Made by a program: the position numbers and the translations under genes. From NCBI GenBank assembly GCA_949287835.1, contig CASEHV010000023.1:43028-107027 (forward strand): 64,000 nucleotides of DNA, given 5' to 3'. Position 1 is the stretch's first letter, and every line of letters begins with the position of its first letter. The stretch comes from an uncultured Helicobacter sp. (lineage in GTDB: Bacteria; Campylobacterota; Campylobacteria; Campylobacterales; Helicobacteraceae). The notes under the pieces are model-generated. The model was not told the origin of the DNA. It worked only from the letters and a program-made list of their open reading frames with translations, and did no database searches. Below are positions 28,150 through 36,858 of this stretch, in pieces.

Positions 28150-28833
28150 TTATAAAAAGTTATCTATATCTGCCCTTATATCATCTACGCATGTTACTAT
28201 GTCATCTCTATATACCTTATCAAAGTATTTTAGTATATTTTCATCGCAGTTTATGGCATTGATGATGCTTCTTTTACATTGAGTTGCAAACTGCCATATT
28301 GGCAGGACTTCCCCGCTAGTGCCTATGCTTATAAATAAATCTGTTTTTTGCAATAACTCATATAGCACTCTATACTGCGGTGCACTCTCGCCAAACATCA
28401 CGATATTATGTCGCACTTTGGCACTTTTACATTTTTGGCAAATCTTGCCCTCTATGCTATCATATCCTATATCCATGACATAGCCACAATTCATACAATA
28501 AATCTCTCTTAGAAAACCATGCAAATGTATTACATTCTTGCAACCCGCACGTTCTAATAAATCATCTACATTTTGCGTTATGATAAATACATCGTCTCTA
28601 TATTTGTCTTTTGTCTGTGCTATTACTCTGTGTGCATAGTTTGGCTCTACATCTTTTAGCTGAGCACGTCTTGCATCATAGAAATCAAGAACTTTTTTAG
28701 GATTTCTGCTAAATCCCTTTATTGAGCAAACCTCCATGACATCATACTCTTCCCATAGTCCATCGCTATCCCTAAAGGTTTTTAAACCGCTTGGCGCAGA
28801 AAGACCCGCACCGCTTAGAATCATGGCTTTCAA
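28150..28833 (-). CDS. cobB: NAD-dependent protein deacylase, Sir2 family
   Basis: A 227-residue sirtuin that removes acyl groups from lysines using NAD. Residues 8-16 (GAGLSAPSG) with LKTFRD form the NAD site, QNVDDLLERAG starts at 87, catalytic His-105 is in HLHG, and zinc is bound by C113, C116, C132 and C135. Tyr-52 and Arg-55 (FYDARR) are the pair associated with desuccinylase activity in class III sirtuins, so it may act on succinyl- or malonyl-lysine (inference). It is 9 bp downstream of tal. Confidence 0.92.
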   Translation of the reverse strand: MKAMILSGAGLSAPSGLKTFRDSDGLWEEYDVMEVCSIKGFSRNPKKVLDFYDARRAQLKDVEPNYAHRVIAQTKDKYRDDVFIITQNVDDLLERAGCKNVIHLHGFLREIYCMNCGYVMDIGYDSIEGKICQKCKSAKVRHNIVMFGESAPQYRVLYELLQKTDLFISIGTSGEVLPIWQFATQCKRSIINAINCDENILKYFDKVYRDDIVTCVDDIRADIDNFL

Positions 28834-28842
28834 TTTTACCCC

Positions 28843-29805
28843 CTACACAAACAAATTCAAAATCCCCCTAAAGCTTTCCTCAAAGCTAGATAATCCATTT
28901 TTTAATAATTTATCCTCCACCTCAGACATGTTAATGCTATCTAATATCTCACTTTTATCTAGCAGTCTTTGCTTTAGAGAATCTATACTAATCGGCACAG
29001 ATAGTTTCTCATAATCTATCTTATGAAGTGTATCAAGTGGCAGGGTATTAATGCAGTCAGATAATGCTAGAGGATAGACATAATGTCCTGGGTCTTTATA
29101 AATCTCGTTTTGCTCTTTTACCCCTGTGCTTGCAAATAGCACTCGGAAGTTTGGATTATTATTTAGCGATAGAAAGTCAAGATATATATCAATGGCATTT
29201 AGGATTCCATATTTTCCACGCAGTGTAGGAGATAGTCTGGAATCTATCTCTCTATCAAAGCGGGATACAAAGACGCTAATTACACCTTGTGCGTCTGTAT
29301 TAGCACTCTTAAAACTTTTTAGCACATGTTGTGCCTGCTCTTTTGTAAAGACTAAAGTGGCATTGACATTAATGCCTCTTAGCATGAGTTGTTCCATGAT
29401 TTCATAGCCGCTTATGGTCGCTGGGACTTTTATCATGACATTTTTTGCATTTAGCTCCCTCCAAAGCCTCATGCCCTCATCAATGCTACCTGCTATGTCA
29501 TGGCACAAGAATGGGTCAAGCTCTATGCTAATTAGTCCATCTTGCGGATTATCCTCATATAGTGGGTATAGAATCTCACTTGCTAATTTTATATCCTGCA
29601 GTGCTAGATTCTCATAAATTTCCTTTGGTGGTAGCCCTTTTTGTTTTAGTGTTTCTATATCATCTTTGTAGTGGCTTGAGGTGAGTGCGTTGGCAAAAAT
29701 GCTAGGATTGCTAGTAGCGCCATGTATCTTTCTATCTCTAACAAGCTCTTTAAACTCCCCGTTTAGAAAACCCCGCTCCAAAAAATCACACCAAATCTTT
29801 ATCAT
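28843..29805 (-). CDS. tal: Transaldolase
   Basis: A 320-residue transaldolase of the non-oxidative pentose phosphate pathway, transferring dihydroxyacetone units between sugar phosphates. The N-terminal segment GATSNPSIFA, ISIELDPFL with its catalytic Asp, and the Schiff-base lysine K126 in VMIKVPAT are all present. The cytoplasmic pathway partner transketolase is at 34.9 kb. It is the first gene of a pair with the sirtuin and is divergent from pseC. Confidence 0.93.
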   Translation of the reverse strand: MIKIWCDFLERGFLNGEFKELVRDRKIHGATSNPSIFANALTSSHYKDDIETLKQKGLPPKEIYENLALQDIKLASEILYPLYEDNPQDGLISIELDPFLCHDIAGSIDEGMRLWRELNAKNVMIKVPATISGYEIMEQLMLRGINVNATLVFTKEQAQHVLKSFKSANTDAQGVISVFVSRFDREIDSRLSPTLRGKYGILNAIDIYLDFLSLNNNPNFRVLFASTGVKEQNEIYKDPGHYVYPLALSDCINTLPLDTLHKIDYEKLSVPISIDSLKQRLLDKSEILDSINMSEVEDKLLKNGLSSFEESFRGILNLFV

Positions 29806-29859
29806 AAGCTTCCTTAAAATGTGGTATATTTATTATAACCTAATTTTAGAAGAGTTTTT

Positions 29860-30981
29860 ATGCTAGAGCATTTCATACCATATAGCACACAAAGCATTGA
29901 TGAAAGTGATAAAAAATCTGTAATAAAGGCATTATTCTCCTCGCATTTGACACAAGGAGAGTTAGTTTCTACATTTGAGGATTTGATAGCAAAGTTTATA
30001 GGCACAAAACATGCCATTACCTTTAACTCCGCTACCTCCGCCCTGTATGCCGCATTTTACGCATTAAAAAAATCACTAAATCCCCAAAAGACATATAGCA
30101 TTATTACCACGCCCATAACATTCGTGGCTACGACTAATATGATGTTAGCGCATAACATTACCCCAATCTTTGGCGACATAGACATGAGTGGCAAACTAAA
30201 ACTAGAGGGATTACAGAATCTAGTGCGTGAAGATACTATCGCTATCTGCACGATGGATTATGGCGGCAGTAGCGTAGATATGAGTGGCTTTCGTGAATTT
30301 GCAGATAGGCATAATCTTATATGGATTTCAGATTCTAGCCATGCCTTTGGCGGAAGTGTGGATAATGTGAAAATAGGCTCTATGGCAGATATGAGCATTT
30401 TTAGCTTTCATGCGCTAAAGCCGATTACGACCTGCGAGGGCGGGGCTATGGTATGCAGTAATGATGAGTATGCAGATTCTGCTAGACTTGTATGCTCACA
30501 TGGCATTGTGAAAAAAGCATTATACAATCAGGACTGCGTTGATTTGGGATTTAATTTTAGATTAAGCGAAGTTGCCGCCGCACTTGGAATCTCACAGCTA
30601 AAAAGACTAGATTCTTTCATTGACAAACGGGAGGAAATCGCTAGATTCTATGATAATGCTTTTTTGGATAATCCCTACTTCTCTATCATAAAGCTAAAAG
30701 ACAATGAGAGAAGCACAAGGCATCTTTACCCCATACTGCTACATAGAGAATATGTATGTGGAAAGGAGGCATTAGCACAAAAACTTGTGGAAAAAAATAT
30801 AGGTGTTCAAGTGCATTATAAACCAATCTATAATTTCTCACATTACCAAAGATTTAACTATCCTATATTGCGAAATGCCGAAGACTTCTACCATGCCGAG
30901 CTATCTATACCATGTCATCAGAGTATGAATCTAAATAATGCTAAGATAATAGCAGACGAGATATTGTCTGTGTTTGGGTAA
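29860..30981 (+). CDS. pseC: PseC, UDP-aminosugar C4 aminotransferase of pseudaminic acid synthesis
   Basis: A 373-residue PLP aminotransferase of the DegT/DnrJ/EryC1 family. The PLP lysine is K187 in FHALKPITTCEGG, and SATSALYAAF (residues 57-66), DSSHAFGG and the C-terminal VQVHYKPIY are family segments; the last, with YKPIYNFSHY, is typical of PseC. It converts UDP-4-keto-6-deoxy-L-AltNAc to the 4-amino sugar on the way to pseudaminic acid, which modifies flagellin. No other pse gene is here. It is followed by trpB after 82 bp. Confidence 0.9.
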   Translation: MLEHFIPYSTQSIDESDKKSVIKALFSSHLTQGELVSTFEDLIAKFIGTKHAITFNSATSALYAAFYALKKSLNPQKTYSIITTPITFVATTNMMLAHNITPIFGDIDMSGKLKLEGLQNLVREDTIAICTMDYGGSSVDMSGFREFADRHNLIWISDSSHAFGGSVDNVKIGSMADMSIFSFHALKPITTCEGGAMVCSNDEYADSARLVCSHGIVKKALYNQDCVDLGFNFRLSEVAAALGISQLKRLDSFIDKREEIARFYDNAFLDNPYFSIIKLKDNERSTRHLYPILLHREYVCGKEALAQKLVEKNIGVQVHYKPIYNFSHYQRFNYPILRNAEDFYHAELSIPCHQSMNLNNAKIIADEILSVFG

Positions 30982-31063
30982 TATTTATGTATTTCATATA
31001 ATTTTTTGTAAAATAGTCTAGCCTTATGTCTATCGGGTCTTAAAACATCATCAAGAGAACATT

Positions 31064-34000
31064 ATGAAAGAGATTTTTACGCAGAGTGTGAATGGATATT
31101 TTGGTAGTGGAGAGGAGAGCTTTGGTGGTTGCTTTGTGCCAGAGACCTTGTATCCCGCTCTTTTAGACCTTCAAGATGCCTATCATAATATTTTCAAAAC
31201 CAAAGATTTTAAGAAAGAATTAAAAAAACTGCTTAAAAACTTTGTAGGCAGACCCACGCCGCTAATCTATGCCAAAAATGCCTCATCTGCGCTAGGCAAT
31301 GAGATTTATCTAAAATTTGAGGGTTTGGCAAACACAGGCGCACATAAAATAAATAATGCCTTAGCACAGACACTTCTAGCAAAGCAAATGGAAAAAAAAT
31401 ACATTATCGCAGAGACTGGTGCAGGGCAGCATGGCGTGGCGGTGGCTAGTGTGTGTGCCTTTCTTGGTATGCCGTGCAAGGTTTTTATGGGTAGCGTAGA
31501 TGTGGCACGGCAGAGACCAAATGTCTTTATCATGCAGCAGTTTGGCGCGGAAGTCATAAGCGTAAATAGTGGCTCAAAAACCCTAAAAGATGCGGTAAAT
31601 GAGGCGTTAAGGCACTGGAGTAAAGACCCTATTAATTCCTTTTACGTGCTAGGTAGCGCGCTTGGACCATCGCCCTATCCAGACATTGTGCGAGATTCTC
31701 AGATGATTATAGGAAAGGAGATAAAAAAGCAGATTCTAAAAGAGATTGGTACTCTGCCAGATTATATACTAGCCTGCGTTGGCGGCGGGAGTAATGCTAT
31801 GGGGGCATTTACTGCGTTTTTGCATGATGAGGTAGAGTTAGTTGGCATCGAGGCAGGGGGGATAGATAATATGCCACATCACAATGCCATGCGTCTAAGC
31901 CATGGGCATAAGGCAAGTGTGGGAATCACGCATGGCTACAAGTCGTATTTTCTGCAAACAGAAGATGGGCAGATAGCACATACGCATTCCATTAGTGCGG
32001 GGCTAGATTATGCGGGGATTAGCCCTCAGTTGGCACATTTGCATAGTGTGGGACGTGTGAAATTTTATTCAGCAAGTGATACAGAAGCACTAGATGCCAT
32101 GAGTTTTTTTGCTAAAAATGAGGGCATACTTGCCGCACTTGAATCTAGCCATGCACTAGCGGGTGCTATAAAGTTATCTAAAGACATTAAGGGAAAGTGC
32201 TTTGTGGTGAATGTAAGCGGGCGGGGGGATAAGGATATTTTCATCACTGCAAAAGAGCTTTGCACAAATGAGTGGCTCGACTTTCTAAAGCAGGAGCTAT
32301 ATGAGGTAAGCAAGAAAATCAAGGTGCAAAAAAAGCGAGAGAATAAAAGCGAGACAGAGATTAGCACTGCCCCCATGCCTAGCCTAAGCGATGAGATTTT
32401 AGAGCTAGAGGATAGCGATTTATCGTTTTTGGATTCTAAAGATGAGGATTTAGGGGTAGATTCTGATAGTGTCGTGCCTGAAGTTTTAGATACTCACAAT
32501 GATGATTCTATAAGTCATGTTGAGCATAGCGAAACATCTTTAGATGAGAATCTAGATTCTAAAAACTTGTGTCATTCTGAGCCTTTGGCGAAGAATCTAG
32601 ATTCCATAAATAACATTGAAAACAAAGATTCTTCGGCTGCGCCTCAGAATGACGGGGCTAGTCGAGAAAACGATATTAATCATAATGACGGAGTGTTGGA
32701 TACTCAGAATGATGAAATCAGTCAAAATGACAATATAACCAACAATGACGAAAATATAAGTCATGTTGAGCATAGTGAAAAACAAACAACTTTAGAATCC
32801 AAAAATGATGTCATGTTGAGCGAAAATACACATCATGTTGAGCATAGCGAAACATCTCTATCAAATAATCAAGATTTAGATTCCAAACAACTCCAAGATT
32901 CCAACACAGAATCCACAAAAGATCTCCTAGATTTAAACGAGAGCATCAAAGATTTAGAGAGTATGCAGGATATAAATACTCCTCTACTATCAATTGATTT
33001 ATCCCTAAATTCAGATAGCGGTATGTTGTCTTTGGAAAATACTCTAGGTTGTGGTGAGTTAGATTCTGACGAATTGCTTGTAGAGAATGAAAGTGGCAAG
33101 GAGTTGCTTGAATTTTTGCTAGATGGTGCTAATTTGGAGATTGAAAGTAAGGATTCTTCCTCTCTTGCAATGTTAGAAGAAGTGGCATCTTCCACAGATT
33201 CCCAAGAAGACGCATTGCAGAATCAAGATTCAAAGGAGACACAAAAAGATTCTTCGACTAGCCTTGTAAATGACGACACTAACGTCATGTTGAACGAAAA
33301 TATGAATCATGTTGAAAACGAAAGTGAAACATCTTTAAATGAGAATCTGAATTCTATAAATGACTTCGAAAGTAAAGATTCTTCGCCTTTGGCTCAGAAT
33401 GACGGGGTGTTGGATAGTGAGAATGACGACATTAGCCAGAGTAATGAAGTTTTAGAAGTCCGAAATGATGAAAATATTCATAATGATGAAGTCAGTCAAA
33501 ATAACAATATGACCAACAATAATGAAAATACACGTAATGTTGAACATAGCGAAACATCTCTATCAAATAATAAAGAGCTGGATTCTAAAAATATAGAACA
33601 CAATAACATCAAAACTATAAATACAGAATCTACAAAAAAAGATTCCAATACCCCTCCCCCTAACCTTGCAGGTGAGGGGGAGATGGATTCTCAAGAAGTC
33701 ATGTTGGACGAAAATATAAGTCATGTTGAGCATAGCGAAAGACAAACAACTTTAGAATCTAAAAATGACGTCATGTTGAGCGATAGCGAAACATCTTTAA
33801 ACGAGAATCTAGATTCTAAAAACTTGTGTCATTCTGAGCCTTTGGCGAAGAATCTAGATTCCATAAATTACATTGAAAACAAAGATTCTTCGCCTAGTGA
33901 TAAAAATACCAAAAATGAAGAAAGCGATGAATTGTTTAGCGATGAGGATTTGAATCTAATCTCTGATAATGTTAGTGAGATTGATGCGGATTTATCTTTT

Positions 34001-34228
34001 ATGCTAGAGGAAAATGGCGCACAAAAAACAGAAAAGAATGTTTCAGAAGCCAAAGAGACAAAAGATAAGCAAACAAGTCAGAGTATAGAAAATGAAAATA
34101 ATGTAGATGACATAGCACAAAGCGACAAGATAGAGCCAAATTGCAGACTGCAAACAAATAATCCTACAAAGACCTTTAAGCTACCCTCACAGCTTAGTAA
34201 AATCATAGGAAAATCGCTTAAATCTTAG
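31064..34228 (+). CDS. trpB: Tryptophan synthase beta chain with a repeat-derived C-terminal extension
   Basis: Residues 1 to about 402 are a full TrpB (usual length about 395-405): GRPTPL at 62-67, PLP lysine K95 in TGAHKINN, catalytic E117 in AETGAGQHG, phosphate loop GGGSN at 240-244 and SGRGDKD at 385-391. The segment usually LKREDL reads LKFEGL (83-88). The frame then stays open for some 650 residues that are acidic, Asn/Ser-rich and low-complexity, with recurring SHVEHSETSL, LCHSEPLAKNLDS and KDSSxxxQND. The DNA of this tail is made largely of repeats also found between genes. The last residues (FKLPSQLSKIIGKSLKS) are basic and may be helical. No trpA lies here; serB converges with a 4-bp overlap. 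Confidence 0.88.
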   Translation: MKEIFTQSVNGYFGSGEESFGGCFVPETLYPALLDLQDAYHNIFKTKDFKKELKKLLKNFVGRPTPLIYAKNASSALGNEIYLKFEGLANTGAHKINNALAQTLLAKQMEKKYIIAETGAGQHGVAVASVCAFLGMPCKVFMGSVDVARQRPNVFIMQQFGAEVISVNSGSKTLKDAVNEALRHWSKDPINSFYVLGSALGPSPYPDIVRDSQMIIGKEIKKQILKEIGTLPDYILACVGGGSNAMGAFTAFLHDEVELVGIEAGGIDNMPHHNAMRLSHGHKASVGITHGYKSYFLQTEDGQIAHTHSISAGLDYAGISPQLAHLHSVGRVKFYSASDTEALDAMSFFAKNEGILAALESSHALAGAIKLSKDIKGKCFVVNVSGRGDKDIFITAKELCTNEWLDFLKQELYEVSKKIKVQKKRENKSETEISTAPMPSLSDEILELEDSDLSFLDSKDEDLGVDSDSVVPEVLDTHNDDSISHVEHSETSLDENLDSKNLCHSEPLAKNLDSINNIENKDSSAAPQNDGASRENDINHNDGVLDTQNDEISQNDNITNNDENISHVEHSEKQTTLESKNDVMLSENTHHVEHSETSLSNNQDLDSKQLQDSNTESTKDLLDLNESIKDLESMQDINTPLLSIDLSLNSDSGMLSLENTLGCGELDSDELLVENESGKELLEFLLDGANLEIESKDSSSLAMLEEVASSTDSQEDALQNQDSKETQKDSSTSLVNDDTNVMLNENMNHVENESETSLNENLNSINDFESKDSSPLAQNDGVLDSENDDISQSNEVLEVRNDENIHNDEVSQNNNMTNNNENTRNVEHSETSLSNNKELDSKNIEHNNIKTINTESTKKDSNTPPPNLAGEGEMDSQEVMLDENISHVEHSERQTTLESKNDVMLSDSETSLNENLDSKNLCHSEPLAKNLDSINYIENKDSSPSDKNTKNEESDELFSDEDLNLISDNVSEIDADLSFMLEENGAQKTEKNVSEAKETKDKQTSQSIENENNVDDIAQSDKIEPNCRLQTNNPTKTFKLPSQLSKIIGKSLKS
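32514..32539. repeat. repeat unit GTCATGTTGAGC...ACATCT within trpB
   Basis: First of several in-frame copies in trpB encoding SHVEHSETS; others start near 32760, 32810, 32832, 33718 and 33771. Intergenic relatives are at 18579 and 40627. Confidence 0.7.
32546..32635. repeat. 90-nt unit within trpB, copy 1
   Basis: It matches 33803-33892 at 89 of 90 positions, by my base-by-base comparison. It contains GTCATTCTGAGCC (32571) and the start of the next unit at 32624. Confidence 0.8.
32624..32655. repeat. repeat unit within trpB matching an intergenic copy
   Basis: AAAGATTCTTCGGCT then CGCCTCAGAATGACGG, one base apart. It is identical to 40548-40579 at 31 of 32 bases. A diverged third copy is at 33374-33405. 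Confidence 0.8.
33374..33405. repeat. repeat unit within trpB, further copy
   Basis: It begins AAAGATTCTTCGCC and ends GGCTCAGAATGACGG, an altered version of the unit at 32624 with a compensating change in its middle. Confidence 0.65.
33654..33682. repeat. GC-rich hairpin of a different repeat type inside trpB
   Basis: CTCCCCCTAACC and GGTGAGGGGGAG are inverted copies with one mismatch around TTGCA. It is unlike its AT-rich surroundings and encodes PPPNLAGEGE. Confidence 0.65.
33803..33892. repeat. 90-nt unit within trpB, copy 2
   Basis: Copy of 32546-32635 with a single A-to-T difference. The separation of 1257 bp is a multiple of three, so both copies are read in the same frame. Confidence 0.8.
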
Positions 34229-34845
34229 ATTATGTCTAGCACTTGCGTTAAATCCTTTGTATCAATATGGTGCGTTGCACTCTGTTTCAAAATATCCTTA
34301 GCACAGAAAGCTATGCGAGTGTCTGCATGTGCAAACATCGATAAATCATTTGCTCCATCGCCTATCGCCACACATTCGCTTTTATCATAGCCTAGTATTC
34401 CTTGTAGGTTTTGCATCATAATGCCCTTTGAATCCAAAAACATCATGCAGCCCCCAACCCTGCCTGTTAGCTTTGAGTTTTTATGATGAAGCTCATTTGC
34501 AAAGATTCCATTTAATCCCAAAGTATCTTTGAAAAAATCTACCACAATCCTAAATCCGCCACTAAAGCACACTACGACATGCCCTCTCTCTCTAAGTTTT
34601 CTAACGCATTCAATGGCGCCTTTGTTTAGGATAAAGTCGCTTTTAATACAGGATTCCACAAGCGATAATGGCATGCCTTCTAGTAGAGACACCCTTTTAT
34701 TCAATGCCTCAAAAAAGTCTATTTTCCCCTCCATAGCCTCGTGAGTTATGTAGCTAACTGCAGATTCTACATTATGCTTTTTTGCCAAAATATCTATGCT
34801 CTCACCATTTAGCAGTGTAGAGTCAAAATCAAATACAACTAACAT
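34225..34845 (-). CDS. serB: Phosphoserine phosphatase
   Basis: A 206-residue HAD phosphatase that makes serine from phosphoserine. The nucleophile motif is DFDSTLL (D6, D8), motif II is CFSGGF and motif IV is IGDGANDLSMF. The cap segment ...EGKIDFFEALNKRVSLLEG fits SerB. No ACT domain is present. It faces trpB tail to tail with a 4-bp overlap of the ends. TrpB uses serine as substrate, but convergent arrangement gives no common control. Confidence 0.92.
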   Translation of the reverse strand: MLVVFDFDSTLLNGESIDILAKKHNVESAVSYITHEAMEGKIDFFEALNKRVSLLEGMPLSLVESCIKSDFILNKGAIECVRKLRERGHVVVCFSGGFRIVVDFFKDTLGLNGIFANELHHKNSKLTGRVGGCMMFLDSKGIMMQNLQGILGYDKSECVAIGDGANDLSMFAHADTRIAFCAKDILKQSATHHIDTKDLTQVLDII

Positions 34846-34929
34846 TTCTGCTCCACTTATATTTTTGATTATTATAGTTAAAAATCTTTATTATAGAATC
34901 TCATATATCAAACAAAAGGACTATCCATC

Positions 34930-36858
34930 ATGAATTATCAACAAATAGCCAATGAGATTCGTTTTTTATGTGCAGATATGGTGCAGGAGGCTCTCAGCGG
35001 ACATCCTGGTGCGGCTATGGGGCTATCGGATATTGCAGTTATATTATCAAAGCATCTTGTGCTAAATCCGCATGATTCTAGCTGGATAAATCGCGATAGG
35101 CTAGTCTTTAGCGGGGGGCATGTAAGCGCCCTACTTTATGCCATGCTACATTTATTTGGCTATGAGGTATCCATGCAGGATTTAAGGGAGTTTCGCAAAC
35201 TAGATTCAAAGACGCCCGGACATCCAGAGTATGCCCATACGCATGGCGTAGAGATTACTACAGGACCGCTAGGGCAGGGCATAGCTAATGCGGTAGGCTT
35301 TGCTATGGCATCAAAGAGGGCGCAAAACATGCTAGGAGAGGACATCATCAATCATACCGTGTATTGTATATGCGGTGATGGCGACTTGCAGGAAGGCATA
35401 AGCTATGAGGCATGCTCTCTTGCAGGACATCATAGGCTAGATAATCTCATCATTATCTATGATAGCAATAATATCAGCATAGAGGGGGATATTAGCATTG
35501 CCTTTAGTGAGAATGTAGCGGCTAGGTTTGAATCTCAAGGATTTTTTGTGATAGAAATAGACGGGCATGATTACAAAGAGATTGATAAAGCACTGCAGGA
35601 AGCAAGACGCGCTAAAGCACCCAGCCTTATCATCGCACGCACCACGATAGGCAAATATGCACTAGGTCTTGAGGGAAGTGCCAAAACTCATGGCGCCCCG
35701 CTTGGCAGTGAAGTCATAGAATCTAGCAAAAAGGCACTAGGTCTAAGCGAGAAGTTTTTTATAAGCGAGGCTACAAGGGAGTATTTCAAAGCAAACATAC
35801 AAAAGGGCATAGAGAAATATAATAAATGGCAACAAAGGCTAGGGGATAAAAAAGAGATTCTGCAATCCCTGCTAAAAAAGGATTTCTCACATGTGGAGTA
35901 TCCCATATTTACGCATTCAAAGGGCAATGACAAAAAGGCATATCTACGAGAGGAAAGTATGGCTACACGCGTTAGCAATGGCAGGATTCTAAACGCCATA
36001 TCAAAGGCTAATGCTGGTTTCATAGGTGGCAGTGCGGATTTGGCACCTAGCAACAATACCACCCTTGAGTGTGAGGACTATCCAGAGGGGAGAAATCTAC
36101 ATTTTGGTGTGCGGGAACATGCTATGGGGGCAATTAGTAATGCCTTTGCAAATTATGGAATCTTTACGCCATTTTGTGCTACATTCTTTGTCTTTAGCGA
36201 CTATCTCTCTCCTAGCATTCGCATAGCAAGTCTCATGAGGTCGCAGGTATTTTATATTTTCACACATGATTCTATCGGTGTGGGCGAAGATGGCGCCACA
36301 CATCAGCCGATAGAGCAGTTAAGCCATCTTAGAGCCATGCCAAATATAATAAACTGGCGCGTAGCGGACGCAAACGAAAATATTCTAGCATGGCAGAGCG
36401 CCCTAACACTCAAGCGACCCCAGAGCTTTATACTAACAAGACAGAATCTACCCTTAATACAATCCTCACTCATGAGTTTAGAGAATGTTTCCAAAGGCGC
36501 ATACATCATCTCAGAATCTAGCCAAAATCCACTCATAAGCCTCCTTGCAAGTGGCAGCGAAGTGCATTTGGCTATAAAGGCACAAAGCCTACTAGAGAGC
36601 GAGGGTATAGCCACTCAGGTAGTCTCTATGCCTTGCTTTGAGCTATTTTTAGAGCAGGGAGCAGACTATGCCAAAGGATTATTTAAAGATTCCAAAGTGC
36701 TAGGCATAGAGGCAGCTAGAAGCCTTGAGCTACATGTTTTTGCTAACTCTGTGCTTAATATGGAATCTTTTGGCGCAAGTGGCAAGGGGGATTTATTATT
36801 TAAACATTTTGGCTTTAGCGTAGAGAATATTTGTAATAAGGCAAAGGAGATGTTGTGA
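34930..36858 (+). CDS. tkt: Transketolase
   Basis: A 642-residue thiamine-diphosphate enzyme of the pentose phosphate pathway, working with tal. Key segments: SGHPGAAMG near the start, GPLGQGIANAVG, the ThDP/Mg motif GDGDLQEGISYE with NN further on, then in the second half DLAPSNNT and the catalytic FGVREHAMGAI. Its length is typical (about 640-670). Ribosome site AAAAGGA precedes the ATG. Its stop overlaps the start of the next gene by 4 bases. Confidence 0.95.
   Translation: MNYQQIANEIRFLCADMVQEALSGHPGAAMGLSDIAVILSKHLVLNPHDSSWINRDRLVFSGGHVSALLYAMLHLFGYEVSMQDLREFRKLDSKTPGHPEYAHTHGVEITTGPLGQGIANAVGFAMASKRAQNMLGEDIINHTVYCICGDGDLQEGISYEACSLAGHHRLDNLIIIYDSNNISIEGDISIAFSENVAARFESQGFFVIEIDGHDYKEIDKALQEARRAKAPSLIIARTTIGKYALGLEGSAKTHGAPLGSEVIESSKKALGLSEKFFISEATREYFKANIQKGIEKYNKWQQRLGDKKEILQSLLKKDFSHVEYPIFTHSKGNDKKAYLREESMATRVSNGRILNAISKANAGFIGGSADLAPSNNTTLECEDYPEGRNLHFGVREHAMGAISNAFANYGIFTPFCATFFVFSDYLSPSIRIASLMRSQVFYIFTHDSIGVGEDGATHQPIEQLSHLRAMPNIINWRVADANENILAWQSALTLKRPQSFILTRQNLPLIQSSLMSLENVSKGAYIISESSQNPLISLLASGSEVHLAIKAQSLLESEGIATQVVSMPCFELFLEQGADYAKGLFKDSKVLGIEAARSLELHVFANSVLNMESFGASGKGDLLFKHFGFSVENICNKAKEML

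Noticed and set aside
31020..31063. Trp attenuator leader before trpB
   Set aside because: A five-codon ORF (ATG at 31026) is present but has no Trp codon and no alternative hairpins.
32514..33892. Repeats in trpB as a CRISPR array
   Set aside because: Units are irregularly spaced, occur in both orientations, vary in length and lie inside a coding frame; there are no cas genes.
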